Source: UBA7398 sp947491605
GTDB lineage: Bacteria; Actinomycetota; Actinomycetes; Nanopelagicales; Nanopelagicaceae
NCBI GenBank assembly: GCA_947491605.1
Contig: CANLJW010000003.1
Location: 1-59,816, forward strand
Direction of reading: 5' to 3'
DNA: 59,816 bases
Part shown: positions 1-8,545 of the stretch, one piece after another
How the letters are laid out: each line of letters begins with the position of its first letter
Numbering within the stretch: the first letter of the stretch is position 1
The notes under the pieces: model-generated
The model's input: the letters and a program-made list of their open reading frames with translations, nothing else
What the model was told of the DNA's origin: nothing
The model's database searches: none
Position numbers and translations under genes: made by a program

Positions 1-409
<409 letters not shown>

Positions 410-434
410 CAAAGTTGCTACGCGTCCACTGTGT

Positions 435-515
435 GGTTCCCGAGATACGGTCGGGAACCGATTAACAGAAAATAATTTCACGATTAATTTCGTCAAAATA
501 TTTTCTGATTTAATC
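435..515 (+). other. 23S-5S spacer with two processing stem-loops
   Basis: The spacer between 23S and 5S holds two strong stems. The first has arms GGTTCCCGA at 435-443 and TCGGGAACC at 451-459, a perfect 9-bp stem with a 7-nt loop. The second pairs 460-474 (GATTAACAGAAAATA) with 499-515, 15 bp interrupted by a 2-nt bulge. Long duplexes in this position are typical substrates for RNase III-type maturation of rRNA precursors. That role is inferred from position. Confidence 0.6.
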
Positions 516-536
516 AACGATTGACATCTCAATAGA

Positions 537-655
537 GTTTCGGCGGTCATAGCGTGAGGGAAACACCCGGTCCCATTCCGAACCCGGAAGTTAAGCCTCT
601 CAGCGTCGATGGTACTGCAAGGGTGACCTTGTGGGAGAGTAGAACGCCGCCGGAC
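537..655 (+). rRNA. rrf: 5S ribosomal RNA
   Basis: The sequence carries the 5S core CCCATTCCGAACCCGGAAGTTAAGCC in parts at 571-597, the loop E/helix IV segment near 604-640, and the closing helix I: GTTTCGGCGG at 537-546 pairs with the CCGCCGGAC end near 647-655. About 119 nt is the normal length. It follows the 23S gene by ~125 nt, and a terminator lies directly downstream, so it closes the rRNA operon. Ends are accurate to a few bases. Confidence 0.95.
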
Positions 656-666
656 ATACTTTTATA

Positions 667-703
667 AAAGGGGTTGCAGTCAAATGCAGCCCCTTTTTTA
701 TTT
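667..703 (+). terminator. Rho-independent terminator of the rRNA operon
   Basis: AAAAGGGGTTGCA at 667-679 pairs with TGCAGCCCCTTTT (one G-U pair) across a short loop, followed by a T-rich tail. It lies ~12 nt after the 5S end and ~40 nt before the next gene, as expected for the end of an rRNA operon. Confidence 0.92.
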
Positions 704-742
704 CGAAATTAAAATTAATAAAATAGAGATCGGAGAAAAAAA

Positions 743-1519
743 GTGGAGAAACCAGAATGGAAACCACGTTCCGATAAACCACGTTCCGATAAACCACGTT
801 CCGATAAACCACGTTCCGATAAACCACGTTCCGATAAACCACGTTCCGATAAACCACAGGAGCGAAAGCTGTTTGCCAAGCGACCATTATTGCGGCGGGA
901 GTTAGAACGAAGAGTTAGAAAATTCGCGGAACCAGATATTCCTGTCGAAATAACTGGAGAAGAGTTAGAGAAACGAGTTCGATTCCAATTAACTTCACTT
1001 GCAGTTGAAAATGCGGAAGTTGTTGCAAAACACTTGGCAGCGTTGGATTTCTTTTTGGAAACCGATCCAGAGCGCGCATATTGGCATGGCCAATCGGCAT
1101 CGCATCGAGCTGGCCGGTTAGCGATTGTTCGCGAAAGAGCTGGAATTGCCGCAGTAAAACACGGGAAATTTGATGTTGCACTCCGTGAGTTAAAAGCAGC
1201 ACATCGGATGTCGGCGAATCCTTCGATTTTGCCTTATCTCGCTGAATGCGAACGCGCTTTAGGAAACCCACGTAAAGCGTTAGAGATTGCGGGCTCGATT
1301 GCAACAAATAAATTAACTGATGTGGAGCAAGTTGAACTTCGAATAACTTCGGCTGCTTGTCGGATCGAACTTGGGCAAATGGATGCGGCGGTAGTAACTC
1401 TGACTTGCAAAGAATTAAATCTTGCAGATGCTCCGTGGGGCGACCGATTACGGAGCGCCTACAGCGCAGCGCTAATCGCGGCTAATCGCGGCAATGAAAC
1501 TCTGCCTTGGGGAAATTAA
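743..1519 (+). CDS. TPR-like conserved actinobacterial protein with N-terminal PRSDK repeats
   Basis: A 258-residue protein of unknown function. The GTG start has an AG-rich Shine-Dalgarno sequence (CGGAG at 731-735). Residues 8-37 are six exact copies of the pentapeptide PRSDK, a basic and probably disordered tail. From about residue 45 the chain is all-helical, with TPR-like helix pairs (for example around KHGKFDVALRELKAAHRM and LPYLAECERALGNPRKALEIA). Its place just upstream of the tlyA-nadK-recN run and its sequence style match the Rv1691-type conserved hypothetical family of actinobacteria; this match is from memory. TPR folds usually mediate protein-protein contact. The intracellular partner is unknown. 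It has no signal peptide or membrane segment. Confidence 0.85.
   Translation: MEKPEWKPRSDKPRSDKPRSDKPRSDKPRSDKPRSDKPQERKLFAKRPLLRRELERRVRKFAEPDIPVEITGEELEKRVRFQLTSLAVENAEVVAKHLAALDFFLETDPERAYWHGQSASHRAGRLAIVRERAGIAAVKHGKFDVALRELKAAHRMSANPSILPYLAECERALGNPRKALEIAGSIATNKLTDVEQVELRITSAACRIELGQMDAAVVTLTCKELNLADAPWGDRLRSAYSAALIAANRGNETLPWGN
764..853 (+). repeat. Six perfect 15-bp tandem repeats inside a gene
   Basis: The unit CCACGTTCCGATAAA is repeated six times without a single difference, starting at 764, 779, 794, 809, 824 and 839, followed by a partial CCAC. Each unit encodes Pro-Arg-Ser-Asp-Lys, so gain or loss of copies keeps the reading frame. Identical copies at DNA level, including synonymous positions, point to recent expansion by slippage. 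Confidence 0.98.
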
Positions 1520-1678
1520 TTTAATTTTCCACAGTTGCAAAAAATGAATAGCTATTTTCTCAGTGGATTTTTGTTGAAAGAGTGTTACGGGGACGCTTTT
1601 GGAAGAGCCCGACCGGTTTAGCCAGTCGTTACCAAGTAGAAGCGCGCGTTTTGGCACGAATTTAGATACGGTTGAGGC

Positions 1679-1984
1679 ATGAGCAAAGAGCCAGCAGCGT
1701 TATTAAGAGAATATCTTGCGAAAATTAACAAAGGTGAAAAATCTGCTCAAGAAGTATTGAGTGCGGTAGGTGGTTGGATGAAAGAGAGCGGAGATTCGCT
1801 AAAGAATAAAATTGAAATTGAAGTTGAAGCTGCCGTTAAACGGATGGGCTTTGCTAAAAAATCGGATTTAGATGAGTTAGCCAAGGAAGTTGCCGAGCTA
1901 AGGAAATTGTTGAAAGTAAAAAAAGTAGCACCAAAAGATATTAAGAAACCAACCAAGAAAGCGGCAAGAGGTAAATCTAAATGA
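1679..1984 (+). CDS. Small phasin-like coiled-coil protein
   Basis: A 101-residue acidic/basic helical protein. Residues ~3-75 are predicted to be long amphipathic helices; the segment KNKIEIEVEAAVKRMGFAKKSDLDELAKEVAELRKLL resembles the heptad-rich core of polyhydroxyalkanoate-granule regulator (phasin-like) proteins. Residues ~80-101 form a lysine-rich tail able to bind nucleic acid or anionic surfaces. The stop codon overlaps the start of the next small gene (ATGA), so the two are translationally coupled. The spacer upstream (1520-1678) holds no recognisable gene. Function unknown; phasin resemblance is by pattern only. Confidence 0.75.
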   Translation: MSKEPAALLREYLAKINKGEKSAQEVLSAVGGWMKESGDSLKNKIEIEVEAAVKRMGFAKKSDLDELAKEVAELRKLLKVKKVAPKDIKKPTKKAARGKSK

Positions 1985-2154
1985 GCGAGAATCAAAATTA
2001 TGCGGGCGAAAGATTAGATCCGTTAGTAAAAATTCATTTGATTAAAGAGGAAATTGCAGCGGTACCTAATTCACCGCTATCGGAACATGGCGAAAAATTT
2101 GATCAGATACATCAAAAACTTAACAGTGCTCTTGCAGATATTGAAGGCATTTAA
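1981..2154 (+). CDS. Small conserved protein upstream of tlyA (57 aa)
   Basis: A 57-residue ORF that overlaps the preceding gene by 4 bp (ATGA) and ends 11 bp before tlyA. The C-terminal half reads NSPLSEHGEKFDQIHQKLNS followed by an acidic end. That SEH-x4-F-x2-IHxKL pattern is what I recall for the short hypothetical proteins (Rv1693 type) found directly before tlyA in many actinobacteria. It is helical and has no membrane segment. Function unknown; conserved position and coupled translation argue that it is a real gene. Confidence 0.8.
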   Translation: MSENQNYAGERLDPLVKIHLIKEEIAAVPNSPLSEHGEKFDQIHQKLNSALADIEGI

Positions 2155-2165
2155 GTTAGATAAAA

Positions 2166-2954
2166 ATGCGGATTCGTTTAGATGCCGAATTAGTTCGCCG
2201 GGGCCTGGCAAGATCTAGAGAGCACGCCGTTGACTTAATTGAAGCCCGGCAAGTTCTAGTTGGTGGCATACCTGCGACAAAGCCGGCCACTCAAGTAAAC
2301 CCAGAGACATCTATAAAATTAGCGGGGGTTCGCGACGATTTTGTTTCGCGCGGCGGCCATAAATTGGCTGGTGCGCTAGATGCATTCCCAGATATCAAAA
2401 CCGAAGCTAAAGTGTGTTTAGATGCCGGTGCTTCAACTGGTGGCTTCACTGATGTTTTATTAAAACGGGGCGTCGCTAAAGTAATTGCAGTAGATGTTGG
2501 GTATGGCCAACTTGCATGGGAGCTACGGAACGATCCTCGAGTACAGGTTTTAGATCGGACCAATGTGCGTCATATTTCACCGGAAATAATCGGGGAGAGA
2601 ATTGCATTGATTGTGGCAGATTTATCATTCATCTCGCTCACCATGGTTATTCCAGCTCTCAAATCGGTCTCTACTGATGAAACTGATTATTTAGTTATGG
2701 TGAAGCCGCAATTTGAAGTTGGTCGCGAAAAACTTGGCGCAGGGGGAGTAGTAAGAGATTCGCAGCTAAGAAAACAAGCAATTGTGGATGTCGCGAACTC
2801 CGCTTTTGAACTAGGTTTAGGGTGCTTAGGAGTTTGCGCAAGCCCACTTCCTGGTCCAGCCGGAAACGTGGAGTATTTCCTCTGGTTAAAAGCCGGTGCT
2901 CCACTTTTAAGTGATGCAATTATTGATGCAGCGATAGCGAAAGGACCACAATGA
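2166..2954 (+). CDS. tlyA: 16S/23S rRNA (cytidine-2'-O)-methyltransferase TlyA
   Basis: A 262-residue protein with an N-terminal S4 RNA-binding domain (about 1-60, RLDAELVRRGLARSREHA) joined to an FtsJ/RrmJ-type SAM methyltransferase. Visible motifs are SRGGHKLAGAL (Lys66), the SAM loop CLDAGASTGGF (84-93), AVDVGYGQL, ADLSFISL (Asp152) and VKPQFEVG (Lys180), giving the K-D-K catalytic set. In mycobacteria TlyA methylates C1409 of 16S and C1920 of 23S rRNA (E. coli numbering), which gives sensitivity to capreomycin. It overlaps nadK by 4 bp, the standard actinobacterial arrangement. Confidence 0.95.
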   Translation: MRIRLDAELVRRGLARSREHAVDLIEARQVLVGGIPATKPATQVNPETSIKLAGVRDDFVSRGGHKLAGALDAFPDIKTEAKVCLDAGASTGGFTDVLLKRGVAKVIAVDVGYGQLAWELRNDPRVQVLDRTNVRHISPEIIGERIALIVADLSFISLTMVIPALKSVSTDETDYLVMVKPQFEVGREKLGAGGVVRDSQLRKQAIVDVANSAFELGLGCLGVCASPLPGPAGNVEYFLWLKAGAPLLSDAIIDAAIAKGPQ

Positions 2955-3835
2955 GTAGCGCTATTCCACGTCGATTGCTGTTAGTTGTGCACCCAACTCG
3001 TAGCGACGCAAAGAGAACAGCCGAAGCGCTCATTGCCAAGTTAGCTTCCGAAAATTTTGAGATTGTTTCCACTTCTGAAATAGAAATTGTGGGGATTGCG
3101 AAAATCTCACTTTCGGAATTAGGTGATCTCCTATCTAAGTCAGCAATAGAGCTTGCTGTGGTGCTCGGTGGTGATGGCACAATTTTGCGTGCCGCCCAAG
3201 CAATCCGCGGCAGCTCGGTCCCACTACTTGGCGTTAATTTGGGCCATGTAGGTTTTCTAGCACAAATCGGTCGGCCGAGTATTACAGAGTTGGCTACTGC
3301 GATTATCGCGAAGAATTACAAATCAGAACGTCGGATGGTGTTGCAATATCGAATTGAACGCGCTGGTGAAACTATTGCGAACGGTTGGGCGCTAAATGAA
3401 GTAACCATTGAAAGAAGTAGCGAAGCGATGGTCGAACTTTTGGTGCAAATTGATCACCGCCCATTATCGCGATGGGGATGTGATGGAATAATTTGCGCGA
3501 CCCCAACTGGATCGACCGCATACGCTTTCTCTGCCGGCGGTCCAATTGTTTGGCCAGAGGTAGAAGCGCTGGTTTTGCTCCCGTTAGCTGCGCACGCATT
3601 GTTTTCTAGACCGATGGTGATTAGCCCAGAATCAATAATCGCTGTAGATATTGAGTCCGAGGAAGCGACGCTTTCTGCTGACGGGCTAAGGAAATTTCAA
3701 CTTGTTGAAAATGATCGTGTGATTTTAACTAGTGATAACTCTCCAATAAATTTAGCGCAGATTGATCCAGCGCTATTCACAGATCGATTAGTGGCAAAGT
3801 TCAAATTACCGGTTGAAGGATGGCGTGGTGAGTGA
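2951..3835 (+). CDS. nadK: NAD kinase
   Basis: A 294-residue ATP- or polyphosphate-dependent NAD kinase making NADP. The diagnostic GGDGT motif lies at residues 73-77 (VLGGDGTILRA), NLGHVGFL at ~95-102, and the NAD-binding segment CATPTGSTAYAFSAGGP near 180-195. Length is normal. The ATG start overlaps the tlyA stop (ATGA). Its own stop lies inside the recN start region, so tlyA-nadK-recN form one translationally coupled cytoplasmic operon. Confidence 0.96.
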   Translation: MSSAIPRRLLLVVHPTRSDAKRTAEALIAKLASENFEIVSTSEIEIVGIAKISLSELGDLLSKSAIELAVVLGGDGTILRAAQAIRGSSVPLLGVNLGHVGFLAQIGRPSITELATAIIAKNYKSERRMVLQYRIERAGETIANGWALNEVTIERSSEAMVELLVQIDHRPLSRWGCDGIICATPTGSTAYAFSAGGPIVWPEVEALVLLPLAAHALFSRPMVISPESIIAVDIESEEATLSADGLRKFQLVENDRVILTSDNSPINLAQIDPALFTDRLVAKFKLPVEGWRGE

Positions 3836-5561
3836 GGCCGATCGCTCCGCTCTAGAAGAAATATCAATTCGTAATCTTGGCGTCATTGAAAATGCGGTTG
3901 TACCTTTCACTAAAGGGCTAAATGTATTAACCGGCGAAACCGGTGCTGGTAAAACCATGGTTTTGACGGCGTTAGCGTTGATCTTGGGAGGCAAATCAGA
4001 TCAAGATTTAATACGCAGAGGCAGTGAACGACTTACCGCGTCCGGAATTTTTCGATTATCAAAAAAATCCGAGCCAGAGTTCAAAGAATTATTAGAGACT
4101 CATGATCCAGAGATTGAAAATAATCGCTTACTTTTTACAAGGAGCGTGAGTAGCGATGGTAAAGCGCGTGCAAATTTGGGTGGGGTGGCGGTTCCGGCTT
4201 CCGTATTAGCAAATTTTGGAGAAGAGTTAATCGAGATTCACGGCCAATCTACAAATTTGCGGTTAACAAAAACGGTGCGACAGCGTGAACTATTGGATCG
4301 TTATGCTGGCGAAAAATTTGCGGCAGAGTTATCACGATATCGCGATTGTTACCAGAGTTATCACGAGTTATCAAAAAATATTGCAGAGTTAAAAGTTGCG
4401 TTGAAAAAGCGTGACCAAGAGATAGCAGAATTAGAAGAATTAGTTGAGACTTACGCGAAAATTCGCCCTAATTCTGGCGAGTTGTCTAATATCGAGAATG
4501 ATATCTCCCGGTTAGATTCAATTGAAGACTTGCGAGCGGGCGCCGCGGTGGCTGACAGCGTTCTTAACTCCGAATCCGAAAATGTCTTGATTTCATTGGC
4601 GTTAGCGCGTCGGTCTCTAGAATCGATAAAGGGTAAAGATAGTCAATTGGATGAAATTCGAGAAGCACTTGTGGAATCAATTCTTAATTTAAGCGATGTC
4701 GCCGCAGATTTATCACGATACACCGAAAATCTTGATCTAGATCCTAATGCGTTAGCCAATGCCCAAGATCGCCGTGCACAATTAAATTCCATTATCAAGA
4801 AATTCGGCAAAAACTCCGATAAGTATCAAGCTTTGGAAGAAATAATTGTTGATGCTGAGAAAGCTAAGGCGCGAATTAGTGATTTAACGGGTGGTGAAGA
4901 TCGGATTACGGAGCTATCGAAAGAACTCGCAGCATCGTTTCAAGTTTTACAAGATAGCGCCCGAAAGATTTCTGGATTGCGAACGGCCAGTGCCAAAAAA
5001 CTGAGCGATTTGGTTACCGCTGAAGTTCGACAGTTAGCGATGCCCCATGCAACGTTCTCTTTGAAAATTAATACTTACGATTCTGCTGAAATTAAGAATT
5101 ATTCAATAAATGGGCTAGACGAAATTCTGATGATTTTCGCGAGCCATTCTGGAGGTGAGTTATTACCAATAGCAAAAGCTGCCAGTGGTGGTGAATTATC
5201 TAGATTGATGCTGGCGCTAGAAGTAGTAATCGCAGAGAGCGAGCCTTTGGGAACATATGTATTTGATGAAGTGGATGCGGGGATAGGCGGTAAAGCTGCA
5301 ATCGAAGTTGGGCGAAGACTTTCAGCGCTTTCTAAAAACGCACAAGTAATTGTGGTGACACATCTCGCCCAAGTAGCGGCTTGGGCCGATAACCATTTAG
5401 TTGTAATTAAATCAGAATCGGGCGTTATAACTGAAAGTAGCATCACTAAAGTGGCGGGCGCGGAACGAGAGTCAGAGATTGCGCGGATGCTCTCTGGTCA
5501 AGAGGAATCCACTATTGCTAAAGAACACGCGAAGGAGCTCTTAACGATAGTTCGCGGCTAA
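3828..5561 (+). CDS. recN: DNA repair ATPase RecN
   Basis: SMC-like DNA double-strand-break repair protein, about 577 residues with the chosen start. The N-terminal half-ATPase has Walker A GETGAGKT (about residue 35). A long coiled coil spans ~150-390 and contains the hinge region. The C-terminal half carries the signature SGGELSRLMLALEVV and Walker B YVFDEVDAGIGGKAA. GTG at 3828 is preferred because GAAGGA at 3815-3820 sits 7 nt upstream; GTG 3825 and TTG 3813 are in-frame alternatives. The start overlaps the end of nadK. The order tlyA-nadK-recN is standard for actinobacteria. Confidence 0.95.
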   Translation: MSEADRSALEEISIRNLGVIENAVVPFTKGLNVLTGETGAGKTMVLTALALILGGKSDQDLIRRGSERLTASGIFRLSKKSEPEFKELLETHDPEIENNRLLFTRSVSSDGKARANLGGVAVPASVLANFGEELIEIHGQSTNLRLTKTVRQRELLDRYAGEKFAAELSRYRDCYQSYHELSKNIAELKVALKKRDQEIAELEELVETYAKIRPNSGELSNIENDISRLDSIEDLRAGAAVADSVLNSESENVLISLALARRSLESIKGKDSQLDEIREALVESILNLSDVAADLSRYTENLDLDPNALANAQDRRAQLNSIIKKFGKNSDKYQALEEIIVDAEKAKARISDLTGGEDRITELSKELAASFQVLQDSARKISGLRTASAKKLSDLVTAEVRQLAMPHATFSLKINTYDSAEIKNYSINGLDEILMIFASHSGGELLPIAKAASGGELSRLMLALEVVIAESEPLGTYVFDEVDAGIGGKAAIEVGRRLSALSKNAQVIVVTHLAQVAAWADNHLVVIKSESGVITESSITKVAGAERESEIARMLSGQEESTIAKEHAKELLTIVRG

Positions 5562-5588
5562 CTGAAATCGATGATAAGTTAGCCTTCC

Positions 5589-7229
5589 ATGACCGCCCCT
5601 CATGTGACCAAGCATTTATTTGTTACCGGCGGAGTGGCATCTAGTTTAGGCAAAGGTCTTACCGCCTCCAGTCTTGGCCGTTTATTAGTAGATCGCGGAT
5701 TGCGCGTAACAATGCAAAAACTCGATCCCTATATAAATGTTGACCCAGGAACCATGAATCCTTTCCAACACGGCGAAGTTTTTGTAACCAATGATGGCGC
5801 GGAAACTGATTTAGATATTGGGCATTACGAGCGGTTCCTCGATACGGATTTACATGGTTCGGCAAATGTCACAACTGGCCAGGTTTATTCGAAGGTAATC
5901 GCAAAGGAGCGGCGTGGTGAATATTTGGGCGATACCGTTCAAGTTATCCCACATATAACTAACGAAATTAAAGAACGAATTCTCGCAATGGGTGGGCCAA
6001 AAATCGATCTCGTAATTACTGAAGTGGGCGGAACTGTCGGCGATATTGAGTCGCAACCGTTTTTAGAAGCGGCGCGCCAAGTTCGTCAAGAAGTTGGTCG
6101 CGAAAATGTTTTCTATTTACATGTTTCGTTGGTTCCATACATAGGTCCTTCTGGAGAGTTGAAAACGAAGCCAACGCAGCACTCAGTAACCGCACTTCGA
6201 TCTATTGGTATTACCCCAGATGCAATTGTGATTCGTTCGGATCGTCCAATTCCATCTTCAGTAAAAAAGAAAATTTCATTGATGTGCGATGTTGATCTAG
6301 AAGCGGTTGTGGCAGCGGTTGATGCGCCTTCAATTTATGACATTCCGAAAGTGTTAAATAGCGAGGGTTTGGATGGTTACGTAGTACGTAGATTAGGGCT
6401 ACCGTCTAAGGAAGTTAATTGGAAACTATGGAATACGCTATTAGACCGGGTTCACAATCCGGCAGTAACTGTAAAAGTAGGACTGGTTGGTAAGTACATT
6501 GATTTGCCGGATGCTTATCTTTCGGTGACTGAGGCATTGAGAGCCGGTGGCTTTGCCAACAATGCGAAAGTGGAAATTGTTTGGATTGCCAGTGATGATT
6601 GCGAACCACCATCAGGTGCAGAAGCGCTACTTAAGAATCTTGACGCAATTTGCGTACCTGGTGGATTTGGTGTGCGTGGCATTGAAGGAAAAGTTGGCGC
6701 CCTTAAATATGCACGCGAAATGAAAATTCCAGCTCTCGGATTATGTTTGGGTTTGCAATGCATGGTAATCGAATCTGCGCGGAATATGGCTGGAATTATT
6801 GGCGCAAACTCAGCAGAATTTGATCCATCTGGAAGTGAACATGTAATTTCAACAATGGCTGATCAGCGCGAGATTGTTGCGGGACAAGGCGACATGGGCG
6901 GGTCGATGCGTTTGGGTCTTTATTTGGCGAAGTTTGATAAGGGTTCAATTGTCGCGGAAGTTTATGGTGCTACTGAAGCATCGGAACGTCATCGCCACCG
7001 TTATGAAGTTAATAATTCTTATCGCGATCGGATTGCAGCCTCGGGTTTAATATTTTCGGGATTATCGCCAGATGGAACATTAGTGGAGTATGTAGAACTA
7101 CCGCGCGAATTGCATCCGTATTATGTTGGTACGCAAGCACATCCAGAATTTAGATCAAGACCTACTCGGCCGCATCCACTTTTTGTTGGGCTAATTAAAG
7201 CCGCAGTACAGCGCCATGGCGCAAAGTAA
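5589..7229 (+). CDS. pyrG: CTP synthase
   Basis: A 546-residue enzyme that aminates UTP to CTP using glutamine and ATP, the last step of de novo CTP synthesis. The N-terminal synthetase domain begins HLFVTGGVASSLGKGLTASS and includes DPYINVDPGTMNPFQHGEVFV. The C-terminal class I glutaminase has the catalytic Cys in LGLCLGLQCMV and the His-Glu pair in AHPEF. Length is usual. The steA/mctB-type genes that separate recN from pyrG in mycobacteria are missing, so the interval is only 27 bp. Confidence 0.98.
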   Translation: MTAPHVTKHLFVTGGVASSLGKGLTASSLGRLLVDRGLRVTMQKLDPYINVDPGTMNPFQHGEVFVTNDGAETDLDIGHYERFLDTDLHGSANVTTGQVYSKVIAKERRGEYLGDTVQVIPHITNEIKERILAMGGPKIDLVITEVGGTVGDIESQPFLEAARQVRQEVGRENVFYLHVSLVPYIGPSGELKTKPTQHSVTALRSIGITPDAIVIRSDRPIPSSVKKKISLMCDVDLEAVVAAVDAPSIYDIPKVLNSEGLDGYVVRRLGLPSKEVNWKLWNTLLDRVHNPAVTVKVGLVGKYIDLPDAYLSVTEALRAGGFANNAKVEIVWIASDDCEPPSGAEALLKNLDAICVPGGFGVRGIEGKVGALKYAREMKIPALGLCLGLQCMVIESARNMAGIIGANSAEFDPSGSEHVISTMADQREIVAGQGDMGGSMRLGLYLAKFDKGSIVAEVYGATEASERHRHRYEVNNSYRDRIAASGLIFSGLSPDGTLVEYVELPRELHPYYVGTQAHPEFRSRPTRPHPLFVGLIKAAVQRHGAK

Positions 7230-8139
7230 CGTTTTTCTTACAACATATTTAAATCATTTAACGGTCGAACGCGGACTATCTACAAATACAATCGCAGCCT
7301 ATAAACGAGATCTTGAGCTTTATGAAAATTATTTGAAAGAAAAGGATATCGCCATCGATGCCGTTGATTCCGAAATTGTATCGGGCATGGTTGGTTGGTT
7401 GCGAAAACGCAAATTGAGCGAGGCAAGCATCGCTAGAAGTATTGTCGCGATAAGAAATTTCCATGCCTTTGTTGCAAAGGATTTTTCTTTGCCAGATCCA
7501 GCGCGAGGTGTGTTGCCGCCCAAAATTCCAAAACGATTGCCTAAAGCTATTTCAATAGCAGAGATCACAAAACTTTTAGAGAGCAAAAACAGTAGTGGCT
7601 CTGCTTTGCGAGATCGAGCCTTGCTGGAATTGCTGTATGCATCAGGCGGGCGAGTAAGTGAAATAGTTGCTATGAATGTTGAAGATTTGCAAAATATGGA
7701 ATTTGAAATAGAACCCGCAATGGAAAATCAGGTGCTTACTATGAAAGTTTTAGGAAAAGGCGGGAAAGAACGGTTAATTCCGATTGGTAGTTTTGCACAA
7801 CTTGCGATTATGCAGTATTTAACAAGGTTGCGGCCCACTTATCTGAAAAACCATAAAGAACGGGCGCTGTTTTTGAATACCCAAGGCAAACGGCTATCTC
7901 GGCAGAGCGCTTGGCAAATAGTGCAAGACGCAGCCCGTGCGGCTGGAATCTCAGAGATTGTTACACCACATTCATTGCGACATTCTTTTGCTACGCATTT
8001 AATCGATGGCGGTGCTGATATCCGTGTAGTGCAAGAGTTATTGGGACATTCTTCAGTTACAACTACTCAGATTTATACTTTAGTTACTATCGACAAATTA
8101 CGCGAAAGTTACGCAACCGCGCATCCGCGTTCTAGATAA
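7216..8139 (+). CDS. xerD: Site-specific tyrosine recombinase XerD
   Basis: A 307-residue tyrosine recombinase that resolves chromosome dimers at dif with its partner XerC. The N-terminal SAM-like core-binding domain spans ~1-90 (YLNHLTVERGLSTNTIAAYKRDL). The catalytic domain shows Arg in LLYASGGRVSEI, Lys in VLGKGGKERLIP, HSLRHSFATHL, LLGHSSVTTTQ and the Tyr nucleophile in QIYTLV. It overlaps pyrG by 14 bp. A candidate target site is in this same window at 21751-21778. Assignment as XerD rather than XerC rests on the conserved pyrG-xerD-parA-scpA order. Confidence 0.93.
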   Translation: MAQSNVFLTTYLNHLTVERGLSTNTIAAYKRDLELYENYLKEKDIAIDAVDSEIVSGMVGWLRKRKLSEASIARSIVAIRNFHAFVAKDFSLPDPARGVLPPKIPKRLPKAISIAEITKLLESKNSSGSALRDRALLELLYASGGRVSEIVAMNVEDLQNMEFEIEPAMENQVLTMKVLGKGGKERLIPIGSFAQLAIMQYLTRLRPTYLKNHKERALFLNTQGKRLSRQSAWQIVQDAARAAGISEIVTPHSLRHSFATHLIDGGADIRVVQELLGHSSVTTTQIYTLVTIDKLRESYATAHPRSR

Positions 8140-8140
8140 A

Positions 8141-8545
8141 TTACCGTCCGCGCAACCTTCTTGCAATAATACTTTGATCACCTTTTGATTCTAAGTCAGC
8201 GATGACTATCGCAATAGATTCGCGCACAATTCGGCCACGATCTACTGCTAAACCTAGGTCTCCACGTAGTAATAATCTGGCTTGCTCTAAATCAAAAAGC
8301 TCTTCTGGCGAAATGTAGACCGTAATTTTTTCATCATGTTTTTCGCGACCGGAAGGGGAGCGATCAAGTTGGTTAGGTCGACGTCGTGGTGTGTTGCGTA
8401 CTCCAGTTTTTTTAACTTGCGCCGGAGCAGTTGCGCGATTCGTTGGCGCTACCTCAGTTGTGGTTTCATCTTGAGCAGGTACTGCGCTAAGTGTGGTCTT
8501 GCGGAAAAGTTCGTCCGCACCTGGCAAACTGATTCGACGACTCAT
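8141..8545 (-). CDS. Small ribbon-helix-helix-like partner of ParA
   Basis: A 134-residue protein encoded 4 bp overlapping and downstream of the ParA gene. Residues 1-65 are low-complexity and Arg/Pro/Thr-rich, probably disordered. From ~68 the segment KITVYISPEELFDLEQARLLLRG, followed by GRIVRESIAIVIADLES, has the beta-strand/helix/helix pattern of ribbon-helix-helix DNA-binding proteins. Plasmid type Ib partition systems pair a Walker-type ParA with a small RHH centromere binder behind it (ParG, omega), so this could be the DNA-binding partner. The fold call is by eye; the family is otherwise unknown to me. Confidence 0.7.
   Translation of the reverse strand: MSRRISLPGADELFRKTTLSAVPAQDETTTEVAPTNRATAPAQVKKTGVRNTPRRRPNQLDRSPSGREKHDEKITVYISPEELFDLEQARLLLRGDLGLAVDRGRIVRESIAIVIADLESKGDQSIIARRLRGR

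Noticed and set aside
764..853. CRISPR-like array
   Set aside because: The 15-bp units are contiguous without spacers and keep one reading frame.
600..887. Leftward 95-codon frame with repeated VVYRN units
   Set aside because: It is the antisense of the PRSDK repeat and runs into the 5S gene; the rightward frame has a ribosome site and family resemblance.
1520..1678. Possible small RNA or gene in the 159-bp gap before the phasin-like gene
   Set aside because: No open frame with a ribosome site, no clear hairpin terminator and no RNA family pattern recognised.
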